From: Balneola sp. | GTDB lineage: Bacteria > Bacteroidota > Rhodothermia > Balneolales > Balneolaceae | DNA length: 64,000 nt | Assembly: GCA_003712055.1 (NCBI GenBank) | Contig: RHLJ01000001.1 | Location: 930,001-994,000 of the forward strand | Reading direction: 5' to 3' | Part shown: positions 8,537 to 16,534 of the stretch, piece by piece | Numbering within the stretch: position 1 is the stretch's first letter | How the letters are laid out: each line of letters starts with the position of its first letter | Position numbers and translations under genes: made by a program | Notes under the pieces: model-generated | The model's input: only the letters and a program-made list of their open reading frames with translations | Told to the model about the DNA's origin: nothing | Database searches by the model: none

Positions 8537-10920
8537 CCGACAACATCAAGATTAGTACCGCACTAAAGAAACTGGGCAACTTGTGGGTATTGAGCTTTAT
8601 TTTTCTTACAACTCCTGTATTGGGGCAACCTGTTGTATCAGAAGGCTTCATTCATCTAACCGATCATGATTTCAATACGCATGAGGTAATTCCTCTTTCA
8701 GGGGATTGGGGATTCTTCTGGAATGCCTTACTTGATCCCGAGGATATCGCCCCGCTTGAAAATCCTGTTTTTCGAGATTTTGCTTCAACATGGGATTTAG
8801 ATGACGAATTATCTACCGAAGGTGCTGCTACATATACCCTGACTATAGTACTACCCCATTCGCACCCTCCTCTAGCTCTCGATATTCCCGACTTTTATTC
8901 TTCATACCGACTTTTTATAAATGGCGAAGAAATCTCTTCGAATGGGAATCCTTCATTGGATGAATCTGAATATTCGGCATATTGGCTTCCCCAGGTCAAA
9001 TCTCTCGTCAATCACGATACCGATACATTATCCCTGGTATTACATGTAGCCAATTTCGGTTATAGTAACGGTGGTGCTTATTTGCCTCTAGGTATCGGTA
9101 AAGCTGAACAATTGTATAGATCGAGAACTATTGAATATGGCTATTCTTTGGTGCTTATGGGTGCCCTTTTAATGGCAGGCTTGTTCTTTTTTGGGCTTTA
9201 CTTTTTTGGACGCAATGATCAGGCGATTCTATATTTTGCTCTCTTCTGTATTGTATACAGCTATCGAATAGTTGGATATAGCCCTTACCCTCTACACTAT
9301 TTACTGCCCGATCTACCCTGGCTTCTTACTACCAAACTCGAATACCTGACTTTATATTTTGCCGGGTTTTTCTTTGGTACTTATACCTTGAAGCTCTATC
9401 CAAATGAAACCTCAGTACTACTGATGAATATCCTTCGAGGTATTTCACTTTTATTTGCCGCTATAGCGCTGATACTACCCCCTTCTGTTTTTTCCTACCT
9501 GGTTAACCCTTATATCTTTATAGTAACAGGATACATGGTGTACGCATTTTGGGTGTACACTAAAGCCGCTATCAATAAGAATGTGGGCGCCCGCTTTGCA
9601 GTAGCGAGTACAGGTGTCGTTTTTCTTGTTTTCCTGAATATCATCCTGGTCTATTTTGGGCTTATCCAGGAATACCTGTTATTAAGTTTTCTTGGATACC
9701 TCTTCTTCTTTGGTCTTCAATCTCTGGTCCTCTCTTATCGTTTTGCTGACTCTTTGAAAACTGCAAAGGAACAAGCAGAAGAATCATCGCAAGCAAAATC
9801 ACAGTTCCTTTCAACGATGAGTCACGAAATAAGAACCCCACTAAATGCAGTAATCGGTTTATCAGGACTTCTTTCGGAAAGTGAACTCAATGAAAAGCAG
9901 AAAGAGTTTTCACAAACCATTAAAACAAGTGGCGAAACCCTGCTTAGTATCCTCAATAACATTCTTGATTATTCAAAGATTGAATCAGAAAAGATAGAGC
10001 TCGAACACAAAGAATTCGATTTAAAGAAACTCATACAAAATGTAATAGAGGTAAACTCACCATCTTTCAACGATAAGGATATAAAATTGTCTTATGAACT
10101 TGGCAATGATGTTCCGTTACAACTTGTCGGAGATTCGACCCGCTTGCAACAGATACTGTTAAACCTGGTTAGCAATGCTGTTAAGTTTACCGAAAAAGGC
10201 AGTGTACTAATTAAAGTGAGTTCTCTTTCAAAAAAATCCAATCCAAAATTATTGAAGTTTGAGGTTTCTGATACAGGAATCGGTATTCCAGATGACAAAG
10301 TGAACCGACTTTTTGAAAGCTTCTCTCAGGTTGATGCAAGTACTACCAGAAAGTATGGCGGTACCGGTTTGGGCCTGGCTATCAGTAAACGGTTAGTAGA
10401 ACTGATGGGAGGAACTATTGAAGTTTCCAGTAAAGAAAAAGAGGGAAGTACTTTCTCATTTACCATTCAGTTATTTGAAATAACCATAAAAGAGCCTCCC
10501 AAGGATACAAAGGAAAGCGATACCGAAACTCAATCTGAAGGAGCTACCTTTGAAAAACTTTCTGTACTAGTGGCAGAAGACAATATGATAAATCAAAAAG
10601 TAGCCATCCGGATTCTCGAACAATTGGATATAGTTCCAGATATCGCCAATAACGGAGAAGAAGCTGCTGAAATGGTCTCTAAAAACAAATATGACCTGGT
10701 ATTTATGGATATGGAAATGCCGGTTATGGATGGTCTTGATGCTACCAGGGAGATCAGAAAACAAAAAGATACCCTCCCCTTCAATCCAAAAATTATCGCG
10801 ATGACTGCCAATGCCCTCCCGGGCTACAGGGAAAAATGTTTAGAGGCGGGAATGGACGATTTTATAACCAAGCCGGTATCAACAGATTCTATACGTTCTA
10901 TTTTGGCTACCTGGTTTTAG
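8533..10920 (+). CDS. 7TMR-DISM hybrid sensor histidine kinase/response regulator (copy 2)
   Basis: Paralogue of the preceding gene with the same domains in the same order: signal peptide, jelly-roll sensor (SGDWGFFWNALL), 7TM block, HisKA with His431 (STMSHEIRTP), HATPase (NLVSNAVKF, DTGIGIP, GGTGLGLAISKRL), receiver with Asp726 (FMDMEMPVMDG) and the conserved lysine in FITKPV. Start is TTG at 8533, forming a TTGA overlap with the upstream stop, which implies coupled translation. The periplasmic domain diverges more than the kinase core, consistent with a tandem duplication followed by sensor divergence. How the two divide the signalling work is unknown; a phosphorelay or heterodimer is possible. 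Confidence 0.92.
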   Translation: MTDNIKISTALKKLGNLWVLSFIFLTTPVLGQPVVSEGFIHLTDHDFNTHEVIPLSGDWGFFWNALLDPEDIAPLENPVFRDFASTWDLDDELSTEGAATYTLTIVLPHSHPPLALDIPDFYSSYRLFINGEEISSNGNPSLDESEYSAYWLPQVKSLVNHDTDTLSLVLHVANFGYSNGGAYLPLGIGKAEQLYRSRTIEYGYSLVLMGALLMAGLFFFGLYFFGRNDQAILYFALFCIVYSYRIVGYSPYPLHYLLPDLPWLLTTKLEYLTLYFAGFFFGTYTLKLYPNETSVLLMNILRGISLLFAAIALILPPSVFSYLVNPYIFIVTGYMVYAFWVYTKAAINKNVGARFAVASTGVVFLVFLNIILVYFGLIQEYLLLSFLGYLFFFGLQSLVLSYRFADSLKTAKEQAEESSQAKSQFLSTMSHEIRTPLNAVIGLSGLLSESELNEKQKEFSQTIKTSGETLLSILNNILDYSKIESEKIELEHKEFDLKKLIQNVIEVNSPSFNDKDIKLSYELGNDVPLQLVGDSTRLQQILLNLVSNAVKFTEKGSVLIKVSSLSKKSNPKLLKFEVSDTGIGIPDDKVNRLFESFSQVDASTTRKYGGTGLGLAISKRLVELMGGTIEVSSKEKEGSTFSFTIQLFEITIKEPPKDTKESDTETQSEGATFEKLSVLVAEDNMINQKVAIRILEQLDIVPDIANNGEEAAEMVSKNKYDLVFMDMEMPVMDGLDATREIRKQKDTLPFNPKIIAMTANALPGYREKCLEAGMDDFITKPVSTDSIRSILATWF

Positions 10921-10996
10921 GCTTTTTAACACTCACTTTCATTCTTTTACGACTCTTATCTAACTGGTTTGATATTATCATTTCACACTCTATCGA

Positions 10997-12319
10997 ATGA
11001 TATCCATCATGAAAGTTGGCACAGGAATTTTTAGAAAAGCAGGTTTTGTAACAGTATTTGCTCTTATATCTATCTTGCAAAGATGTGGAATTCAAGAGTA
11101 TACACCCAATGAGAAAAGTGTATCTCAAATTCTTAAAACATTAAGTAGTGATCAGATGAAGGGGCGCCAGGCTCTTTCTCCCGAAATTTGGGAAGCAGCC
11201 TCATATATTTCTTCAAAATTTAATAAAGCAGGATTAACTAGTCTGCAGGAAAATGAAGACTATCTTCAGACCTTTAATCTTATTGAAATTGGTATCGCTA
11301 CGTCCTCTTTTACCATTAATAACCGAGAAATACCATCTGATCATTATTTCGCATTCCTGAATGGCAGTAATGTAAACTGGCAAAATGGGGAAGTTGAAGT
11401 TGCTGAGATTAAAGAGGAAGAAAATTTCAGACAAGCTTTTCGTGAATTTAGAGAAACTGAAAGGGATCTCCTGGTTTTTGTAGATCCTTCAGCCAGTAAT
11501 ATCTTCAACAGGTTCCAAAATTTCTTCTCACGTCCACAGCGGGTTTTTGAAGGAGAATCGAACCCCAACATAGTTTTTGTAATAGGAACAATATCTGATA
11601 ATTACGAAGTAAACATCACCCCTGAAATAACTAGCCATGAGCTTGCCAATGTCACCGGTGTTATTGAAGGAAAACGAAAAGACGAGTTTGTTCTTTTTTC
11701 TGCGCACTACGATCATATTGGTGTGAGACCCGCAGTTCAAGGAGATTCTATAGCCAATGGAGCTAACGATAATGCATCAGGAGTTACTGCAGTAATTGAA
11801 CTGGCAAAGCATTTTAAAAGCCTTGGCAAACCTGAGCGAACCCTGATCTTTACTACTTTTACTGCAGAAGAAATGGGTGGTTTTGGCTCACGTTATTTCT
11901 CCGAGCAACTTGACCCTGACCAAATCGTGGCCATGTTCAATATTGAGATGATCGGCAAGCCCGCTGTATCAGGACCTAATACTGCATGGATTACAGGCTA
12001 TGATCGTTCAGATTTTGGTGAGCTTCTCTCTAAAAGCACTGAGGGTACAGACTACGAATTTTATCCTGATCCTTATCCTCAGCAAAACCTTTTCTTCCGG
12101 TCGGATAATGCAACACTAGCCCGGCTGGGAGTTCCTGCTCATACGATAAGCACTACCCCTATTGATGTAGATAAAGATTACCATGCTGTAACGGATGAGT
12201 ATGAAACCATCAACGTTTCTCATCTCACCAATACAATTAAAGCCATTGCTAAAGCTGCTCGTGGTATCGTATCAGGAGAAGACACACCGACCCGGGTTGA
12301 TGTAAGCCTGATAGACTAG
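10997..12319 (+). CDS. M28 family zinc aminopeptidase-like, exported
   Basis: Secreted or membrane-anchored metallopeptidase of the M28 (aminopeptidase Y/S) family. Metal-ligand segments are in the family order: AHYDHIG (His, Asp), NGANDNASGV (bridging Asp), TAEEMGGFGS (catalytic Glu, metal Glu), FNIEMIG, and HTISTTPIDVDKDYHAVTDEYE (last His and the YH-x-x-D tail). The N-terminal hydrophobic segment ends ISILQRC, which could be a lipoprotein site at Cys30 although Arg at -1 is atypical. A second ATG lies four codons in (11009) and is equally plausible. Probably cleaves N-terminal residues from peptides in the periplasm. It stands alone and is followed by a palindromic repeat. Confidence 0.88.
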   Translation: MISIMKVGTGIFRKAGFVTVFALISILQRCGIQEYTPNEKSVSQILKTLSSDQMKGRQALSPEIWEAASYISSKFNKAGLTSLQENEDYLQTFNLIEIGIATSSFTINNREIPSDHYFAFLNGSNVNWQNGEVEVAEIKEEENFRQAFREFRETERDLLVFVDPSASNIFNRFQNFFSRPQRVFEGESNPNIVFVIGTISDNYEVNITPEITSHELANVTGVIEGKRKDEFVLFSAHYDHIGVRPAVQGDSIANGANDNASGVTAVIELAKHFKSLGKPERTLIFTTFTAEEMGGFGSRYFSEQLDPDQIVAMFNIEMIGKPAVSGPNTAWITGYDRSDFGELLSKSTEGTDYEFYPDPYPQQNLFFRSDNATLARLGVPAHTISTTPIDVDKDYHAVTDEYETINVSHLTNTIKAIAKAARGIVSGEDTPTRVDVSLID

Positions 12320-12326
12320 CTACTCC

Positions 12327-12461
12327 GTCATCCTGAATTCATTTCAGGATCTTTGTAAGGTCTGATTTCATCCTATATCTGAAAAAGTGTGAACAAAGAA
12401 TAGATATAAGAAATTGTATATCTAGCCATTCCATAAGATCCCGAAATAAATTCGGGATGAC
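12327..12461. repeat. Dispersed palindromic repeat, GTCAT...ATGAC ends
   Basis: Starts GTCATCCTGAATTC with a hairpin CCTGAAtt..TTTCAGG and ends with a second hairpin TCCCGAAataaaTTCGGGA followed by TGAC. It lies between convergent genes. Its reverse translation gives the familiar spurious peptide VIPNLFRDL, so no gene is called here. Confidence 0.75.
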
Positions 12462-12539
12462 CTTGACAAAAGGATTCTTCTGGGTTATTCCTGCTCGAAG
12501 AAGTATATTTTCCAGAAGGCACACGAGAGCAAAACTAAA

Positions 12540-13721
12540 CTACCCCCTGTTACTTTTTGAGAGCGCCTGATCTACATCACCTATGATATCATTGATATGC
12601 TCTAGCCCAACGGAAATCCTTACCAGTCCAGGAGTGATATTCACCTCAGAGCGTTCTTCGTCTGTTAGCTTCGAATGAGTAGTAGATGCCGGATGAGTAG
12701 CAATACTACGGGTATCTCCCAGATTTGCCGAAAGAGAAAGCATGGATAAAGAATCCAGAAATCTTCTCCCCTGTTCGATACCTCCTTTAATCTCGAAGCT
12801 TACAATCCCACCGCCCATTCGCATTTGTTTTTTTGCCAGTTGATGCTGCGGATGAGATTCCAGGAAAGGATATTTAACACGTTGTACCTGATCATGATTT
12901 TCTAAAAATTCAGCTACGCCCAAAGCATTCTCACAATGTCGCTCCATTCTTACCGCAAGTGTTTCCAAACTCTTTGAAAGTACCCACCCATTAAATGGCG
13001 ACATAGCCGGGCCAGTATGCCTGCTCATGAACAGTACTTCGTCAATTAACTCTTTACTACCAAGTATAGCACCTCCCAACATCCTTCCCTGCCCATCGAT
13101 AAATTTTGTTGCTGAATGAGTTACTATATCCGCTCCGAATTTTAGCGGGTTTTGGAGGTACGGAGTAGCAAAGCAGTTATCTACATTCACTAGAATATTA
13201 TGCGCCTTAGCAATTTTAGAAACCTGCTCTATATCGATTAAATCCAGCGCCGGGTTTGATGGTGTTTCGAAAAAGAACATTTTTGTTGCTGGAGTAATTG
13301 CCCTTTCCCATCCCTCAACATCATGAATATCAACATAGGTATGCGTAATCCCCCACCTTGGAAGTAGTTGAGTCAAAATCTGATGTGTTGATCCAAATAC
13401 CGACCTGGAAGCCACAACATGATCTCCGGTTTTTAAAAAGGAAGCGATGCTTACAAACATTGCCGCCATACCCGATGCAGTCGATATCCCCGCCTCTGTA
13501 CCTTCCAGTAAACAAAGTTTTTGTACAAACTCATCATTATTAGGATTTGAATAGCGGGAGTACACATTTCCTTCAGCTTCTTTGGCGAATAAAGCACGGG
13601 CATGTTCCGCATCTTCGAAGGTATAACTTGAGGTTGCAAATATGGGTACCGAATGTTCCCTCTGTTGAGATCGGTCTACTTGATGGCGAATAGCCCTGGT
13701 TTCGAATTGCTTGTCTTTCAT
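12540..13721 (-). CDS. metZ: O-succinylhomoserine sulfhydrylase (trans-sulfuration PLP enzyme)
   Basis: Cytoplasmic PLP enzyme of the Cys/Met metabolism family that makes homocysteine from an activated homoserine and sulfide. Seen are SRYSNPNNDEF, TASGMAAMF, the PLP aspartate segment LVNVDNCFATP, and the Schiff-base lysine in HSATKFIDGQGRMLGG. The phrase ATKFIDGQGR is typical of MetZ rather than of cystathionine gamma-synthase. The nearby family members MetY and MetB cannot be fully excluded. The ATG at 13721 (MKDKQFETRAIR) fits family N-termini. An upstream ATG at 13748 adds nine residues. Single gene, convergent with the M28 gene. Confidence 0.85.
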   Translation of the reverse strand: MKDKQFETRAIRHQVDRSQQREHSVPIFATSSYTFEDAEHARALFAKEAEGNVYSRYSNPNNDEFVQKLCLLEGTEAGISTASGMAAMFVSIASFLKTGDHVVASRSVFGSTHQILTQLLPRWGITHTYVDIHDVEGWERAITPATKMFFFETPSNPALDLIDIEQVSKIAKAHNILVNVDNCFATPYLQNPLKFGADIVTHSATKFIDGQGRMLGGAILGSKELIDEVLFMSRHTGPAMSPFNGWVLSKSLETLAVRMERHCENALGVAEFLENHDQVQRVKYPFLESHPQHQLAKKQMRMGGGIVSFEIKGGIEQGRRFLDSLSMLSLSANLGDTRSIATHPASTTHSKLTDEERSEVNITPGLVRISVGLEHINDIIGDVDQALSKSNRG

Positions 13722-13844
13722 GAGGTTGTAGTGAGTTATAAGCATCAAATATAGAGAATACTGATGACTGATTAGAAGGATGGAATGTGTTAGTTAGAGA
13801 ATATGTAGTACATTGGTGAATCTAAACTAACCAGCTTACCGATT

Positions 13845-14651
13845 ATGAAACTATGCACTCTACTCTTTGCACTTCTGATCTTCATTTCACCTGTTTATGC
13901 TCAGGATTATGCGATTGAACAACTGGAAAACTCTCCCCGACATCATGAGTGGGTTGAACTTGAATCCAGCGGGAGAACAATGCATAATTTTGTGGCCTAT
14001 CCTGAGGTATCTGACAAAGCAACGGTTGTCATTGTAATCCACGAAAACCGAGGACTGAACGATTGGGCCAGAAGCTTTACCGACCAATTAGCTGGTCAGG
14101 GCTTTATAGCTATTGCCCCGGATCTCATTTCTAATACGGTTGATGGTTTTGAAAAAACCTCTGATTTCCCAACCTCCGATGAGGCCCGGTCAGCTCTTTA
14201 TGAGTTAGATCCTGATAATGTAGCTACTGATCTTAACACAGTGCTGGAGTATGCCAAAAACCTTGAAGCTGGTAACGGGAAAGTCGCTGTAGTTGGTTTT
14301 TGCTGGGGAGGTTCGCAGTCATTTCGGTTTGCAACTAATGTTGGTGATGGAATAGAAGCTGCTTTTGTTTTCTATGGCACCGGACCAAGAGAAGAAGCGG
14401 TCTACGAGAATATTGAAGTTCCTGTATTTGGTTTTTATGGAGGAAACGATAATCGTGTAAACTCAACCATCGAACTTTCAGAGTCGGCCATGTCTAAGTT
14501 TGAAAATCCATTTGAGTATGAAATTTATGAAGGAGCCGGACATGCTTATATGCGCAGAGGCGACGACCCAAGCTTAGAAGCAGAGGATGCCAATAAAAAA
14601 GCAAGGGATGCTTCCTGGGGCAAATTCGTTTCTATTTTAAATAGGCTTTAA
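13845..14651 (+). CDS. Exported dienelactone hydrolase family protein
   Basis: Alpha/beta hydrolase with a signal peptide (residues 1-20, ending VYAQ). The dienelactone hydrolase triad is visible: nucleophile Cys153 in GFCWGG, Asp202 in GGNDNRVN, His233 in GAGHAY, plus the family's Glu67 in IHENRGLN. At 268 aa it is slightly longer than cytosolic enzymes because of the signal peptide. Substrate is unknown; ester or lactone hydrolysis in the periplasm is likely. The location is unusual for this mostly cytosolic family but common in Bacteroidota. Confidence 0.85.
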   Translation: MKLCTLLFALLIFISPVYAQDYAIEQLENSPRHHEWVELESSGRTMHNFVAYPEVSDKATVVIVIHENRGLNDWARSFTDQLAGQGFIAIAPDLISNTVDGFEKTSDFPTSDEARSALYELDPDNVATDLNTVLEYAKNLEAGNGKVAVVGFCWGGSQSFRFATNVGDGIEAAFVFYGTGPREEAVYENIEVPVFGFYGGNDNRVNSTIELSESAMSKFENPFEYEIYEGAGHAYMRRGDDPSLEAEDANKKARDASWGKFVSILNRL

Positions 14652-14713
14652 GATTTTTTTCTCCCACTGAACCAAACCATTTAGGCATGTTAAGGGCAAG
14701 GAGTGAGCGAATT

Positions 14714-14768
14714 AGCCACAAAAACACAAAACCTCCAATTATCCGTGTTTTAGAGTTTTAGTGGCTCA
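14714..14768. repeat. Imperfect inverted repeat AGCCACAAAAACAC / GTGTTTT..TAGTGGCT
   Basis: The arms AGCCACAAAAACACAAAA and GTGTTTTAGAGTTTTAGTGGCT face each other across a short spacer. It lies downstream of the hydrolase and may be a terminator or a mobile palindromic repeat. No gene is present between 14652 and 15043. Confidence 0.5.
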
Positions 14769-14802
14769 AAATCTATCAGCAAGAATAACTCTGATTAAAT
14801 GG

Positions 14803-14930
14803 AATCCACCCCTGTCCCCTCCCAAGAGGGGAACTCTTTAAATTTATTTGGTAATTGAACAACGAACCTGTCCTATACACTATACTTCGGAGTGAACCTC
14901 CCCTCCTTGGAGGGGATTGAGGGGTGGGTC
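14803..14930. repeat. Composite G/C-rich inverted repeat (CCACCCCT...AGGGGTGGG)
   Basis: Left arm reads CCACCCCTGTCCCCTCCCAA followed by GAGGGG, and right arm CCCCTCCTTGGAGGGG then TTGAGGGGTGGG. Each arm is itself a hairpin (CCCCTCC..GGAGGGG) and the two together form a larger inverted repeat of about 130 bases. It is clearly richer in G and C than its surroundings. Intergenic, upstream of the sugar porter. Confidence 0.6.
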
Positions 14931-15043
14931 TTTATGCTTCTACAATTACTATATGTCCGGATTGCATGAGAATTTTTATCAATAGTATATAAAGGTGCCG
15001 TTTTTTATGTTCTGCGATTGCTTAATCAAACAGGACATCATTT

Positions 15044-16465
15044 ATGGCAACTCCCGGCAAAGGAAATAGTGTTTATATCGCTGCAATTACATTTGTAGCA
15101 ACCCTTGGAGGACTTCTCTTCGGCTTCGATAGTGGGGTAATTAATGGAACCGTTGATGGACTCCAGGAGGCCTTCAATTCTGATAGTGTAGCTACCGGAT
15201 TCAATGTAGCTTCGATGTTGCTGGGTTGTGCGGTTGGTGCTTTTTTTGCAGGAAGACTTGCGGATCAATTTGGGCGCCGGACTCTTCTTATCGTGTCTGC
15301 TGTATTCTTCATTATTTCTGCCTGGGGATCAGGAATAGCCAATGCTTCCCTTCCCTTTATCATATTTCGAATACTTGGCGGATTTGCAGTAGGTGCTGCC
15401 AGTGTAATGTCTCCGGCTTATATAAGTGAAATAGCTCCAGCCCATCTACGTGGACGATTGTCTTCTATTCAGCAAGTGGCCATTATTACAGGTTTATTTG
15501 TCGCCTTTATAAGCAATTACTTTTTAGCTGATGTTGCTGGTTCTGCCCTTTCAGAATTTTGGCTGGGATATGAAGCCTGGCGTTGGATGTTCTGGATGGA
15601 ATTGATTCCTGCTTCTGTTTTCTTGGTGGCATTAATGTTCATTCCGGAAAGCCCTCGGTTTTTTGCTGTTTCGAATAACCAGGAAAAGGCACTGGAAGTA
15701 CTTACCAAACTATTTGGTGAAGAAGAAGCAAAAGTGAAGCTCGATGAAATCAACGAATCTTTAGGAGCTCATGAGAAACCTAAGTTCTCTGACCTTCTTG
15801 ATACCATTACAAAAAAAATCCGCCCCATAGTTTGGGTAGGTATTGGATTAGCTGTATTTCAGCAATTAGTTGGTATTAACGTGGTATTCTATTACGGTGC
15901 CGTGTTATGGCAATCGGTTGGATTCTCTGAAGGCGATGCACTCCTCATTAATGTAATCTCGGGAGCTGTAAGTATTGGTGCAGTGCTTATCTCCATGTAC
16001 CTGATTGATAAGATAGGACGAAAGCCTCTGCTTTGGGTAGGCTCTATTGGTATGGCGATTACACTTTCCATTATGTGTGCGACTTTCTTCACTGCTACTC
16101 TCGATGCAAACGGAAATCTACAGCTAACCGGCTCAATGGGTGTATTAGCCCTCATCTCAGCCAATCTATATGTTGCCTTCTTTAATGGATCATGGGGGCC
16201 TGTAATGTGGGTATTACTGGGTGAGATGTTCCCTAATAAATTACGAGGCTCTGGTCTGGCAGTGAGTGGGCTATCTCAATGGGTAGCTAATTTTGCGATT
16301 ACCATGACTTTCCCAATCCTACTTACTAGTATTGGATTATCCGGAGCTTATGGCATATATGCCGCCTTTGCATTCATCTCCATCGTTTTTGTTCGAAAAA
16401 TGGTGAAAGAAACCAAGGGGCTCGAACTTGAGGATATGAACAAGCTCTGGGGGATTGAGGAGTGA
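15044..16465 (+). CDS. MFS sugar porter (sugar:proton symporter family)
   Basis: Twelve-helix inner-membrane transporter of the sugar porter family (XylE/GalP/GLUT type). Diagnostic motifs: GGLLFGFDSGVINGT in TM1, GRLADQFGRR in loop 2-3, PESPRF after TM6, QQLVGINVVFYYG in TM7, and GRKPLL in loop 8-9. It carries QQ..N residues that bind hexose or pentose in XylE-like porters. The sugar is not predictable. It faces a PfkB kinase/GH26-like operon, so uptake, phosphorylation and glycan cleavage genes are grouped, and a shared substrate is likely. Confidence 0.9.
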   Translation: MATPGKGNSVYIAAITFVATLGGLLFGFDSGVINGTVDGLQEAFNSDSVATGFNVASMLLGCAVGAFFAGRLADQFGRRTLLIVSAVFFIISAWGSGIANASLPFIIFRILGGFAVGAASVMSPAYISEIAPAHLRGRLSSIQQVAIITGLFVAFISNYFLADVAGSALSEFWLGYEAWRWMFWMELIPASVFLVALMFIPESPRFFAVSNNQEKALEVLTKLFGEEEAKVKLDEINESLGAHEKPKFSDLLDTITKKIRPIVWVGIGLAVFQQLVGINVVFYYGAVLWQSVGFSEGDALLINVISGAVSIGAVLISMYLIDKIGRKPLLWVGSIGMAITLSIMCATFFTATLDANGNLQLTGSMGVLALISANLYVAFFNGSWGPVMWVLLGEMFPNKLRGSGLAVSGLSQWVANFAITMTFPILLTSIGLSGAYGIYAAFAFISIVFVRKMVKETKGLELEDMNKLWGIEE

Positions 16466-16487
16466 TGAACTTCGAACATTGAACTTA

Positions 16488-16515
16488 GAACGTTGAACCT
16501 CGAAGTTCAACGTTC
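16488..16515. terminator. Perfect 11-bp hairpin between convergent genes
   Basis: GAACGTTGAAC (16488-16498), six-base loop CTCGAA, GTTCAACGTTC (16505-16515). It is embedded in a larger array of GAACxTTGAAC and GAACTTCGAAC words starting at about 16467. The same design occurs at 32194-32235 with a compensatory base change. It likely ends transcription from both sides, or is a mobile palindrome. Confidence 0.6.
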
Positions 16516-16534
16516 ATTAATGGTCTGTTGCTTA

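Noticed and set aside
12339-12524. Minus-strand 61-aa open frame with VIPNLFRDL
   Set aside because: It is the translation of the palindromic repeat at 12327-12461. This peptide is a well-known artefact of such repeats.
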